This document shows, one piece after another, positions 10,839 to 30,695 of a stretch of 64,000 bases of DNA. A model generated the notes under the pieces. The model saw nothing but the letters and a program-made list of their open reading frames with translations, did not search any database and was not told the origin of the DNA. The stretch covers positions 103,778 to 167,777 of the forward strand of contig JAFREE010000043.1 in the NCBI GenBank assembly GCA_019400425.1. Direction: 5' to 3'. A program made the position numbers and the translations under genes. Each line of letters opens with the position of its first letter. Within the stretch, counting starts at the first letter, position 1. The DNA is from Hymenochaete sp. R1 (Eukaryota; Basidiomycota; Agaricomycetes; Hymenochaetales; Hymenochaetaceae).

Positions 10839-11793
10839 ATGTCTTCCAACGAACGCGTCCGGGTCAGGGTACGTTCTTTTTCGTCTTTCTCAGCATTTGA
10901 CCATGCAAGTATCTGACTCGAAGAATGATATGTAGGCCGTATCAATTCATAGGCCCATTATCGTAGGAAACACCGCCGTAGTATTGACTCCAGAGGAGCG
11001 AGCTGCTTCGCCTCATCCAGACCACACACATCGATGGACTGTCGCTGTTCGCAGTGCTGCTTCCGCACCTGACTCTGACATCGTCGGAGGGGCGGATGAC
11101 ATTAGTTATTTCGTCAAGAGGGTCACGTTCAAGTTACATGAAACGTATGCTAATCCGACAAGAGGTAAGAGAATCTTAGGAGAGTAGCAAGCTGGAACTC
11201 TCTTTCATTGATTATTCTCAGTTACGGACAAACCTCCATTTGAAGTAACGGAAACGGGGTGCGCCTATTCTCTTTTCGCTCATCATTAGTTCGCAGTTAA
11301 AAATTGCCTTGTTTGTAGATGGGGTGAATTCGAGATCCAAATTCGTATCAACTTCATACTCGAAGCCGGGGAGAAGCAATACACCGTCTACCATCACCTC
11401 AAACTCCACCCATGGGCCGCCATTGGCGCCGACCCAGAGATCCCTCCTCCAGAAGTCGCAGCCAAGTCGGGTCCGGTACACTCATGGCAGTACGACGAGA
11501 TAGTCTTCAACGATCCTTTTCAGGCGTTCCTCAACATCCTCATGGCGAACCCGCCCACGCCTTTGCCCAAGATCAAGAAAAGGCCTGTGCCGTTTAGTTT
11601 GGCGCATCCAGACTCAATCACGGATGCCAAGGCAGGCGGGACGCCGGAATTCACGCAGCAGATGATCACGGAGGAGACGGAGAGGTTGGATAAAGCGCGG
11701 AAACAGGTGATAGCGGAGCAGGATCGGTGGAGAGCGATACTTATAGAGAAAGAGAATCTACTTAATTCACTCAAGAAACAGCTCGAAACTTAA
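10839..11793 (+). CDS. YAF9: YEATS-domain protein Yaf9 (NuA4/SWR1 subunit)
   Basis: Exons 10839-10868, 10936-11164, 11222-11258 and 11319-11793 give 256 residues. The YEATS domain starts within ten residues (VRAVSIHRPIIVGNTAVVL) and includes THRWTVAVRSA, DDISYFVKRVTFKLHETY and TETGWGEFEIQIRINF, the last being the acyl-lysine pocket region of YEATS proteins. After LHPWAAIGADPE and DEIVFNDPFQAFLNILM, the C-terminus forms a charged coiled coil (TEETERLDKARKQVIAEQDRWR). Known role: histone acyl-lysine reader shared by the NuA4 acetyltransferase and SWR1 remodeller. A 37-nt exon encodes the domain centre. It converges with ATR, 101 bp apart. Confidence 0.93.
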
Positions 11794-11894
11794 TAACTTT
11801 AGGACATACTTTCTGACTTTATAAATACAGTATGATATACACATTATCCTAGAAACCAAGCGTACATTTACAAAGAGGAGATGCCCGGACGGTA

Positions 11895-20474
<8,580 letters not shown>

Positions 20475-21082
20475 CAGCCGTGTAGAATGTGCGAATGCAT
20501 GTGGGCGTTGGAAGGAGTGGGCTTGCTTGGAAATTCTGTTCGTCGTTCGATCTCGAGACGCGGGTGTGACCCTATCACATGCTGTGACCACTCGTGTCGC
20601 GTCGCGTCGCCGGAGTCGCTGGCTCCTAGCCAAGCAGTGGCAAGCGAACGCGCAGATTGTCGCTTCGTGTTTTTCTTTCATCGCCATTCCCCGTTATATA
20701 CTTATCCAAGAGCATATAGATATTCACATATACTTGTATTGTCTAAGCCCGAAATTAATGGGTGAGTTTAGATTTATAGTTGAAGAGAAATTAAGATTCG
20801 AAGGTTAAGGTCAAATTTGGGATGTATTAAGCTAACGGACCGAATATTGGGGTGAAGTAGCGCAGAGAGCTGAGTTAAAGTATCGAATATATTGGCGTTT
20901 CCCCTACTTTATACAGCTCTTAGATCATGTGAGCAAATATCGGAATATATATACAAAAAAATGAATGAAGATCCTCTAGTAATTTCAACCTCTATTCTTC
21001 TGAGTTTCTACCAACACCAACGTAAGGGTATTGATACTTTGTCTGCGTACAGCTTAAAATATACATATAAATATATAGCGAG
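20475..21082. other. ATR upstream region / NOP14 3' flank
   Basis: Holds the ATR promoter (GC-rich near the start, with a short TCGCG microsatellite around 20597-20612) and an AT-rich NOP14 3' flank. Open frames here antisense to ATR look like shadows. No gene seen. Confidence 0.45.
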
Positions 21083-24049
21083 CTATTTCCTTCCTGAACG
21101 CCTCTTTTCCCTAGTCTTCTCTCTTTCCATCTGCTTCTGTTCGGCCCTCTCGCTCTCCAGAGTAGAGAACACCTTGTTCATTTTATCAGTATACGATCGA
21201 TCGCGATCTTGTTGCTCCTTGTGCTTCACAGAAGACAAGAACCGTGCGTCTTTCCTTAACTCTCGGATTGCTCCCTTTCGTTCTTGCTTGTATTGGTAGC
21301 GTAATTTGGACGCAGCAGCGCGTTCGTGGTCCGGATCGTTTTTGCGCAAGTAACTCGAAGACGTGGATTCAAACTTGGGTAAGTACGTTGCAATTGGAAT
21401 GGGTTTATGTCCTTGTAATGTGAGTTGGCGTTTTGATTGTCTTGAAAACTTCAGCAAGCGGCTAATGATTTCTCTGCTACTAGAATACATTTTCTAAAAA
21501 TAAAAAAGAGAAGTTAGCTTTTGACTTGGAGTCATCAACAAGGAGCGCGCACCTTAAGTTGTGCAGATGCGTGATCCAGCTTAATCTCGTCAAGAATGGC
21601 TATGATTGGATCGAAGAGCTCGGTAAATCCATCAAGGCCCTTGTAAATGTCTGCAAATCGTCCAAAGAGATCCAACGTCAGGGACAGTAAGTCAACTCTT
21701 TCCTGATCCTCTGAGCTTTCCCCGCCTTCACGAAGGATGTTGAGCAAGTGGGGTTTCCTGGGAACCAATCCTTTTATGGCTCTCCCTCTGCTATCCGCTT
21801 CCTTTGATGAGCAAGGGAACACATCGGGGCAAGCAGACCATCCAGGAATCTTCATAAGGTCAGAGAATCCGTGCGGCGAGAGATACAGAAGAGATCGTAT
21901 GAGGAATGGAACCACTTCGGGAACGAATCGTTTCGAGAAAGCCTCATACTGGAGGAAGAGCGTACACAAGAACAACCCGATACAAACGTCTTCCAGAGAA
22001 CGAATCTGCGCTAACGCAAGGTATTCTCCCATGAGCAGGCGGGCGGGAGAAACAACATGATGGTTCATGTCGCTCGTTGGCCATATCTGTGTTATGAGCC
22101 AGAAAAAGGCGAGCTCGGGAGTCCCGGGCCATGTCTTCGAGCTTGATGAGCTTGAGCCCTTGGATAATCCATGCGCCAAGTTCTTTTGCATGACTTTCAG
22201 CTTTGAGATGAAATGTTCAGCGGATGTGATCGGGTATGTTGTTGAGAGGGAAAAGATATGGGATGATAAGAGAGGAAGCGTGGTAAATGAATCTGAATGC
22301 GTCGCGGCGGAATGTAAGATGTAATCGATGAGAACCGTCATAAACGTCTACGGGTATTGTGAGACTTTGACCCGAGAACTTGTGTGAGCAGCGCACCTGA
22401 AGCTTATGTTTATTTTCTTTATCCAAGCTGGGATGGTACAGAGCACGGATCCGTTGAACGACAACGAGCACATCCTTAGCCTCGAGCTCATCAACTATCT
22501 CAAGAAAATCTTCGAGCGATTCCGGACAGGGGAATGTGAACGGAAGCTCCTCTTTCTTCTTCCCTTTGTCTCGATGAGTTTGCGGTGATTCATGCTGGTC
22601 GTTTTCTGCAGGTGAAGAAACAGACTCATCATCGTCAGATGAATCGTCTTCGCTGACCTCGTCTTCGACCTCCCCATCTGAGTCTTCGTTCGAGCCTCCC
22701 TCTTCATCATCCTTGCCGACCAAACCCGCACCAAGCGAGTCCCATTCTTCATCTTCTCCCATAAAATCGTCTTCCAGATCATCCCCTCCGGTCTTCCTCC
22801 GACGCTTTGGACGACCGGTCGGACCTTCCTCCTCACTTTCACTATCACCTTCTCCCATCATGCGCCTCTGGCGCTTTCGCTCCGCCCTTTCAAGGGTTTC
22901 TTTCGCTTCCACCGCAAGTTCCTCTTCGGTCTTCGTTCGATCCTTTGGCTTTGCCCGCTTATCGAGTGCAAGCTCACGGACGTGAGCATCATAATTGAGG
23001 TCGTCGTCTTTCGTCTCTTTCATGACTTTAGAAGAGATTAGGTCTATGGGATTTTCGAAAAGTAGACCACGTATATCATTCAGCTCTGCGTCCAATCTCT
23101 GTCGCATTTCCGAGTCTTCCACTCGTTGGGCTTGCCGCTCGGCCTGTTTCAAGAATCAGTATTCTGTATAACCAGTTATTGAACTTGAACGGGCGACAGA
23201 CTTTATAATGTTTGCTTTTAGCAATAACTTCGGACATTACTTCGGCCTTAGTTTTTTTTCGAGGGGGCTAAAGTATTTTCTGTAAGCCCATTTTTACAAA
23301 CTCTGTGCCACATATATACGCGTACCTCATCCATATTGTCGTCAGTCCCAGGATCCTCAAAGCCACCAAAATGTGCGGCAGCAACGGTCTGGTCGTCGAT
23401 TTTGCCTAAGAGATGCGCATGAACTGACCGATACCCGCATTGAGTGAGAAAATTGGCCGCATACCATCCGATTCCGAGTTATCATCCAGTCCAAGGCCCG
23501 TAACGTCAAAGTCATCCAATGCAGAAAGGCTCCTGCCATAATGTGTTAAGTCATCTTCGTCCTCCAAGTTGAACACTGCTCCTTTCGAAGCCCGTTGTCT
23601 CTCCTTCGTGAATCGTTCAAGCATCCGCTCCTCGAGTGACATGGATGGGTCATTTTCACCAAATCGTCTATCGATAAACCCTCCTGCTCGGTTTTTCGTT
23701 TCATGCTCAATAAGCAGCGTCTTCTTCCTCTGAACCATTATCAGCGATTTAGGTTGACGTACTATCTGAGACGATGACTTACCTGTTCGATCCCCACTTG
23801 TTTACTTTTAAGTGGATGACCAACAGCTCCTTTGACTTTCCTTCCTGCAACGTCGTGCTTCAATTTGGTGACTTTGACGTCGAACGGATTAAGCTTTGCA
23901 TTTATTTCTTGAAGCTTGCGAGCTCTTTTGTCCTTGTCCATCTCGCGCGGGTTGCCATGTTTACGCTTCTTTTTCGACTGAGATTTATTGTTGATCCCTG
24001 CCTGGTTAATGGCCGACTTCAGCTGAGAAAGCTGGGAACCCTTTGGCAT
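21083..24049 (-). CDS. NOP14: Nucleolar protein Nop14 (90S pre-ribosome)
   Basis: Seven exons on the minus strand (23783-24049, 23465-23729, 23326-23405, 23202-23267, 22397-23143, 21553-22347, 21083-21493) give 876 residues. Recognisable Nop14 blocks include the N-terminal [14 protein letters not shown] and [14 protein letters not shown], then [55 protein letters not shown], an acidic Glu/Asp/Ser tract in the middle, and the basic C-terminus [19 protein letters not shown]...REKRRSGRK. Known role: Nop14 with Noc4, Emg1 and Utp14 matures the small-subunit head and 18S rRNA in the nucleolus. Length matches family members (about 810-900). Divergent from SLC1 across 232 bp. Confidence 0.95.
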
Positions 24050-24281
24050 AATGATTGAGAGCTGGCAACCTGAGCATGAGCAAAGGGGGGGGGGGGGACT
24101 CCGACTTGGAACAAACTTTTTGGGTGAACTAAGATCGGCGTGTGTGCCTCCAAAAAAGGTAATCCGGCTTCACGCTACTTCGCCCAAGCTCTGTAGAAAC
24201 CCTTTCTTCCGGGAAACCTTCTGCGTCTGCCAACCCCGTCCTTGATTTTGACTTCGATAAGCTATCAAGTCCTTGGACGAA
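24050..24281. promoter_or_regulatory. Divergent NOP14/SLC1 promoter with a G13 run
   Basis: 232 bp between divergent starts. A run of thirteen G residues lies at about 24085-24097, only 36 bp upstream of the NOP14 ATG, so it may be in its 5' leader. As C13 on the NOP14 strand it could act as a poly-pyrimidine element. No TATA box is evident. Confidence 0.6.
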
Positions 24282-25496
24282 ATGTCCTTCCTATCTTTTG
24301 TCAAACCTATCGCCTACATATCCCTACCTGTCTTTGTCCTCCGTACCGTCAGCAACGCACATCCTTTGGGCCGTTACTATGTTCGTCTTGGCCTCTACTT
24401 ATCTGCGATGGGCATCTGCTCCGTCTGGGGCGCCTTAGCATCTGCCGGTATGACGGTAATGGGTCGTAGATTTGACATCAACTGGTTCGTCGCGCGAAGT
24501 TTCTACACACTGGCAAGTAGGCTACTGGGTATCACCATCGAGGTCGATGGGGAGGAGCATTTATCGACCCGTCCTGCGGTCTTGCTTGGGAACCACCAAA
24601 GCATGTTAGACATCCTTATTCTTGGTCGGTGAGCCTATTCTCGAAATTTTTCTTGCTATATGTGTGTTTTCTAACGTAATCGGCACTTGCCAGGGTCTTC
24701 CCGAAGCAAGCATCCATGACAGCGAAGAAGGAATTGCAATGGATGCCCTTACTTGGGCAATTCATGAGTTTATCAGGCGCAGTATTCATTGACAGGAAGA
24801 ACAACGCAAGTGCAGTCCGATCCGTCGCAGAGGCCGGACGTGCCATGAAAGAACGCAAAACATCGATATTCGTATACCCCGAAGGAACACGCACCTTGAG
24901 CGAGAAGCCCGACTTGCGACAATTCAAGAAGGGCGCATTCCATCTGGCAGTGCAAGCCGAAATACCCATCATCCCCATAGTTTCTGAGAACTACTGGCGT
25001 CTTTACCACAAAGGTGTGTTAGATCCTGGGACGTTGAGGATCAAAGGTGCGATAGTTCATTTCATCCATTTTTTCTTCTTCGAATACTAAACTTCTTTTA
25101 GTCCTTCCTCCGATTTCCACGACTGGATTGACCTCATCTGACGTGACGGAGCTCGCTTCGACGGTCAGGACCAAGATGCTGGAGACGTTGTTAGAGCTGG
25201 CTGAAGGGAAGGGGAAAGAGCCTGTGCGGGACGATCGTAGCCCTCAGCTCGTGCCCGTACCACAACCACAACCTCAACCACAGCGCGAAGTTGAGAGCCC
25301 AGAACGAGCGCAGCCGAAAATCTTTGAGACGACTTCATCTTCTGACGAAGCTCCGCTGACGGCCGCACTTTCAGTCGACACATCGACGATCAGAACAAGG
25401 CGCAACGGTAATGGCGGTGGAGGTGACAGAGGTCCGGAGACGGAGTCCGATGATGGGATGGTACTCGTTGATAGGCCAGAGACACCTTATTCTTAA
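24282..25496 (+). CDS. SLC1: 1-acyl-sn-glycerol-3-phosphate acyltransferase
   Basis: Exons 24282-24628, 24694-25046 and 25102-25496 give 364 residues. Two N-terminal membrane segments (residues 1-60) precede the PlsC acyltransferase domain: NHQSMLD (104-110) is the HX4D catalytic block, GAVFIDRKN (144-152) the second block, and FVYPEGTR (175-182) the substrate-binding block. Known reaction: acylation of lysophosphatidic acid to phosphatidic acid at the ER or lipid droplet. The last about 90 residues are Gln/Pro/Ser-rich and look disordered, longer than in yeast. The start is the first ATG; an upstream in-frame TTG was ignored. Confidence 0.94.
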
Positions 25497-26133
25497 TGGG
25501 ACGCTTGCTTCATGTTGTGGATTTGTTACGACATCTGGCCTCATGCCCTTGTAGGAATCTGAGAGACCATATGTTGCAAAATTTTATTTGGGTTTAGACT
25601 GATCGTTCGGCCGGGAGACTTACCGTCGGCAACTTGGGACGGTGATTACGTTCATTCGCGCCGTTCAAGTTATAGCTGTTATAGCGAGTTCTCATTCCTT
25701 TGAGAGCCTTTTAGGCCGGCTCAAAGATGCAAAGAAATATCATTCGATTTCCCAAAAATAAATACATTTCGGCCGACTCGCTCTCACAGCTGCTGCGAGG
25801 CCAACCCACGAGAGCGAAAAATAGCGTAAAGTCGGGTCAAGTGCGCGCTAAATGGCGCCGGGTGGCTGAGCCGCAGAGGGGTCCAAACGGATGCATATGG
25901 TCAGCGTAGTAAGAACGTAGGACACGCTCGCTTCTTCCATGCTGGATCTTTCCCGTACCATATGCTCCAACGAAATGGACACACCCTTCCCCTCCCGGTC
26001 TGCTCTATATATGTTTCCTCGTTTCCTTGCGTTCTCAGCGTAGTTAAATACCTGCTTGGTGATCATGGTCTAACGTTCTCGCTCTCGCTTTGTCCTTCCG
26101 CCATTCCCGCCCCGCACCTACGTCCCAACTAGT
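25497..26133. other. SLC1-arrestin intergenic region
   Basis: 637 bp with the SLC1 3' end and upstream sequence of the arrestin-like gene. Two short open frames (25727-25909 plus, 25848-26066 minus) have no recognisable domain. No repeat or RNA gene seen. Confidence 0.4.
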
Positions 26134-27794
26134 ATGTCTACAGTAAGCCTTCCTTCCTATCGGTATGAACCTAGGGAATCAGAGCATTTGCTCGCACGAA
26201 GAAGTCGAGCCGGAAGGCCGCAAGGGAGCTTTACAAGGAAATCTCGATCCGGGGATGTCGTTCTCAAGCTGACTGGTCTGCAAAGGCAAGACGAAACATC
26301 GCCGCCAGAGTACAATCGGGGGGATCTTATAAAGGGCTCGATAGAGCTCAAAAATGCGACTTCGGTCACAGCTGTAGACGTCAAGGTGAACACTCAAATG
26401 TTTGGACGCACACACTCACGCTCGACGTCTGACTGTATGCTGGATTATAGGTCGAAGGTTCTTTAGCAATCCGAGAGATTGCAGAGGGTGGGACGAGCTT
26501 TTCTTCGCTGTGTCTTGACTCGCAAAGACTATGGAGTCAAGACGCTTCGGAACGTCCCTGTCCACAAAATCAGTTCAGCTTCGAATTGGCGCTTCCTCAG
26601 ACATTCTCCGACGGAAAAGCCACGTACTTACTTCCCCCAACATACGAAGCTTCCCTCTCCGGCGTTCCCGGATTCCATGCTGAAATAAACTATTCGATAA
26701 CAGCCACCATCTCCACCAATTCAAAAAGAAAAGTCAATTTATTCGGTCTGATGAGCCCGTAAGTCCGTTCAAGACGTACTTTTCGTCTGAGCGTTTATGA
26801 TATTTTGGCAGGATCGTGTCGACCCCAATTGTGCTTCGACCACGGTCAAGGCCACCTCTTCCGCTTCCGGCGGGCTTCCCCGACAATTATACTCATCCTT
26901 CACAACTGCGGACGGATGAGTGGACAATGCACACGGCCACAATTCGTTCCAAAGTCCCTCGGAGGGATGACATCGCTGTTCAGGTATGCAACTTGAATGC
27001 ACTGACACGCTGATGGACGGCTCACCTTTATTCCTCTAGCTATATCTGCCGGCGGCGCATTGTTTTAGTATTGCGGAGCCAATGCCGTTCCATATCTTCT
27101 TCCTGTCCTCGGCCTTCTCATTGGCGTTCTTCCTGCCCTTTGCGCCTGTGTCCATGCGATCAACGCCCAGTCCGCCCTATAACGGAAACACGCCTCTGAC
27201 GAAGCCCGGTGTGGCACGGATCCAGCTTCTTCGCCAAACCGCAGTCGATGTCCGGAGCATATCGAAGCGAAGTATTCCCGCACGGGGCAATAATACTGAT
27301 ATCTGGAAGACGGTGAGGCTTTCGTACCCTCAACGAAGCAAGAAGCAGCACGAGGATGACAACTGAATACGCGTTATATCAGGAACACATCGGAGAAGGA
27401 GTTTTCCGGCGAGATGATTCAGAATTGGGTGGCGGCCAGGATTGGGTTTCGTGGTCAGGGGCGATCAAAGTGGATAGAAGTGTGAGTGTGGGCAGCTTCA
27501 AAGCAAGTGGACTTCATGTTAGGGTGAGAACCAAGACTTGACAGTTTTTCCGGCTTTCGACTTTCTGAGTTTCTCGAATAGGATTTCATCAGTTTCTCGA
27601 TGAACCCCAGCGACCCGGGGAAATCGCCCTTCGCTGAGGTAAGAATGATTGTTCCGGTGAGACTAGTCACGGATGGGTGGTCGGCAGAGGTGTATGGAGC
27701 AGATGCGGGTGGGCGGGCTTACGCAGACTCGATTGGAGTACCTAGCGTGTACGACTACGAGCACGAGGCTCCGGAGCTGTCGTATGGTGAGTAA
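26134..27794 (+). CDS. Arrestin-like (N-domain) protein
   Basis: Six exons (26134-26385, 26451-26758, 26812-26983, 27040-27312, 27383-27523, 27582-27794) give 452 residues. The pattern YNRGDLIKGSIELKN, followed by beta-rich stretches, LPPTYEASLSGVPGFHAEINYSITATI and the PFHIFFLSSAF segment, fits the arrestin N-domain beta-sandwich of fungal alpha-arrestin-like proteins. No PPxY ubiquitin-ligase motifs were seen, so it is unlikely to be a classical Rsp5 adaptor (ART/Rim8). Substrate and partners cannot be told from sequence. The start ATG is followed by MSTVSLPSYRYEPRESEHLL with no signal peptide, so it should be cytosolic. Confidence 0.75.
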
Positions 27795-28626
27795 AGAGGC
27801 ACGTGGAGATTGTTCGAGTTGTTGAGTCAAGTGAGGCCAACGTACGTGGGGAAAGTGAGGTGTGTCTGGTGGTGTTTAGCGGGAGATTTTGGATGAAGGA
27901 GGGTACCACAAAACAGTCAAAGAAGACGCCTAGATTGGAGAGACAACGTGTATTACTACGTCCCCACCTGTTTTCGCGACTGCAGCCCGCTCTCTGAATT
28001 TGAGTCTGTCTTCTCGCGTGTGCAATTCATTTTGCTAAAGCACAAAGTCTACGGAGAGGTTGGGATTGAATACACCAGCGGTTCACGTTCATCGTCGTAG
28101 ATCATATTGATATTCGTCATCAACATCAACCCGAAATAACTGCCAGTAGTGTTGCGAGCATCGTTGGGCGTGCGCGATACGCCCAAACGTGCGTCGGACT
28201 AATAGTGAAACATGGAAAGTAAGTGTACTAGAGAGTCGAGAGAGAAGGAGAACGTGCATTTAGCATTTGGGTCTCACTCCCGAAAAGGAAATAGGGTGGA
28301 TTCGGGGGTGTTGATGATGATTTACTCCGGCGTCTCGGCTGAATTTACCACAGTACAGCACTTGAGCTTGTACTTATTACTGTCTTCACCTCTCCAATTA
28401 ATATTTAACTGGCCGATGGTTCACCCCTCACCTCATGAAAGACTTTTCTTTTCTTCCCTCTTCCCTCTTCCCTCTTCCCATCCCCCTTTCTCCCGGATTG
28501 CTCCCTCTTCTAATTGACTAAGTTTCAAGTCTGAAATCCACATTCTTGTTTGCTTCACGACGTCACTTCACCACTCTTGTCTTTCCTGCATCAATCTGCT
28601 CTCGTCGCCCTCGCCGTTGGTTCACA
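27795..28626. other. 832-bp intergenic region with pyrimidine tract
   Basis: Upstream region of the PGC1-like gene. At 28443-28496 the plus strand is a nearly pure C/T tract with three TTCCCTC tandem units, a common core-promoter feature in fungi. An 8-bp perfect stem (TTGGGCGT, 28164-28171, with ACGCCCAA, 28179-28186) encloses a 7-nt loop. No convincing coding frame. Confidence 0.5.
28443..28496 (+). promoter_or_regulatory. CT-rich promoter tract upstream of the PGC1-like gene
   Basis: Pyrimidine-only stretches including a triple TTCCCTC direct repeat end about 130 bp before the ATG. In filamentous fungi CT boxes often lie just upstream of transcription starts; that role is inferred here. 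Confidence 0.5.
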
Positions 28627-30242
28627 ATGAATGCTTCACCCATCACATTCTCTCCAACCTCCCTGCCAGGTACGCTTATTTATCCGCTTTGAACACCCTC
28701 GCTTTGATCCGTAAACTCATAAACGTACTCGCTAGATTGCTGGGGTCACAGAGGTGTACGTCTCTAACACTGGAACTGTTCCACATGATACTCATGCTAC
28801 CTATGTCCGCCGGATTCACCCCGATCCATGTATTCGAACGCACTTCGCGTTGCACAATCCATTTCGAATTTCAATCCTTTGGAAATGCACCGAATCACAG
28901 GCTTCGGCTGCTTTTCCGGAGAACAGCCTGGCAAGCTTCGAAAAGGTAAGACAACTTCCTCTTTGCTTTGGTCGTCGGTCGTGTGCTCATCTGCAATGAT
29001 TCGCAGGCGATTCGGGATGGGAGTGAAGGCATAGAGAGCGGTAACGTGTCTCTCTAATGAAGGATGTGCGCCCGAGCGCCCCGTGACCGTATCTCCAGAC
29101 GTCCATGTCACTAAAGACTCCGTCATCCTAATGTTCCACGATCCCAGTACGTAATCCCTCAAAAGAAGTGAACGATGTCGATCCAGGCTGCTGACTAGAC
29201 TTTAAGGTTTGGATCGTACGACGGATATGACAGGTTGTGTCGTAGCTTATCTGCTTATCAACTTCTCCCTGCTTATATCACCCTTAGGTTTTATCAGAGA
29301 AAAGAACTGGCATGGCCCCGATGGCATCGAGCAAGCTAGGACCAAGAAGGAACCTAAGCAATCTATCCCGACGTTTGCTGAAACTGTTGGTCTTTTAATG
29401 AAGGCACGTTTCTTGCAGCCAATTACAAATGCCTCCATGCTCAAATCAGAGTTTAGGAGGAAAACCGCCATGTCAGATTCGACATTGACATTAAGGTTTA
29501 TAATGAACCTCAGCGACTCTTTAGCCTGATGCACAAGATCATTTCGTCGTATGAGAACTGGGAAACGCTGCTCGCCCCACGCCTTGTTCTCGGATTGTGG
29601 CATCCGAAATACGTTGAACCCGCAAAGACGATACTTCCCTACTGCACACGGTCGCACATAGGCAAGAGTCCCTACATCGCTCGAAAGTTTTTCTGGGACG
29701 GATGCGACGCGTTTTCCATGAGTTTCATGGCTCTCCAGACTTTTGAAGGAGAAAGGTATGCAATTAGCTTTCTTTTAGTTTTAAAATTCACATACAGACT
29801 CGGAACAGGTTCAGGAAAGAATGCAAAGCCGCGGGCAAGAAGATCATGGTCTGGACTGTGAACGACCCGCGTAAAATGATGGAGGTAATTTGAGTTCTTG
29901 AGGAACAAAATTCATTCTTGCTGAACTTTTTCTCAGTGCATTCGTTGGGAAGTTGATGCTGTGATCACGGATGTAACTAAAACTTACCTCGACCTCAGAG
30001 CGTCTGTCTTAGGTGCGTTGCTTCGAACTACCTGTCACTGACTGGCACTCGTTCTCATTGAGATGTTTCCAGCCGACTATGCCAAAGCCGATGCTTCACA
30101 TGGAAAGTTCTTCATGTGGACGAGTATCAATTATTACTTCCCATTCCAATTAATGGACTGGAGTCTTAGTTACTCTCATTTGAAGAAGATCGGAGGGCCT
30201 TTCGAGCCATGCGAGGCTCCTCCACAAGCAATCAAGGTTTAG
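28627..30242 (+). CDS. PGC1: Glycerophosphodiester phosphodiesterase, phosphatidylglycerol phospholipase C-like
   Basis: Eleven exons (28627-28669, 28736-28755, 28901-28945, 29007-29040, 29099-29146, 29207-29233, 29288-29403, 29457-29755, 29809-29884, 29937-30012, 30073-30242) give 317 residues. The GDPD TIM-barrel signatures are DCWGHRGASAAFPENSLASFE, GIESDVHVTKDSVILMFHDPSLDRTT (metal-binding Glu/Asp and catalytic His) and, near the end, IMVWTVNDPRKMM and VDAVITDV. A C-terminal hydrophobic stretch (FFMWTSINYYFPFQLMDW) suggests membrane or droplet attachment, as in Pgc1. Expected reaction: hydrolysis of phosphatidylglycerol or glycerophosphodiesters. Exon 2 is only 20 nt. The intron at 29404-29456 needs a GC donor (AAG/GCACGT) to keep frame. 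Confidence 0.88.
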
Positions 30243-30695
30243 GTGTACTTAAGGCTGTTTGGTTTCTTTCCCGTTGATTTCTTTTCAGTGAACGATACCT
30301 CCTGATCCTATTCAAGACTACGCTTTAGATGTCCTACCGTCTCCTCTCCTCCCTTTTCACCTTTTAGAAATCGAAACAACGTGTACAGCTTATATTTACC
30401 CCTGCTATCATGTACAGAATCCGAATCCTATAGAATTGAATAGTTGTCTTATCAAGATCAAGACTGACGTCTGGAGTGGCGTAAAAAAAGGTCCAAAAGA
30501 TTGTGCTGACTAATCAATTATACGTGACGACATGGCCCGCTTTGGGGGAATTGCCAAACAGATCTAGAGTCAACTAAACTTGCTCTCTCGCGCTCACACC
30601 CGACCACATGCTCTCAGGGCTCGTCCTCGACGGCTCCGTATCTACCGTGGTAGTCTTCATCACTGACTCGACTCGACTTCTTCACTGGCATAGAT
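30243..30695. other. Intergenic region upstream of the Ser-rich protein gene
   Basis: 453 bp with the upstream gene's 3' end and a promoter. No repeat, RNA gene or conserved frame seen. Confidence 0.4.

Noticed and set aside
28164..28186. 8-bp hairpin as a terminator or RNA element
   Set aside because: Too short to stand out in 64 kb, with no supporting context.
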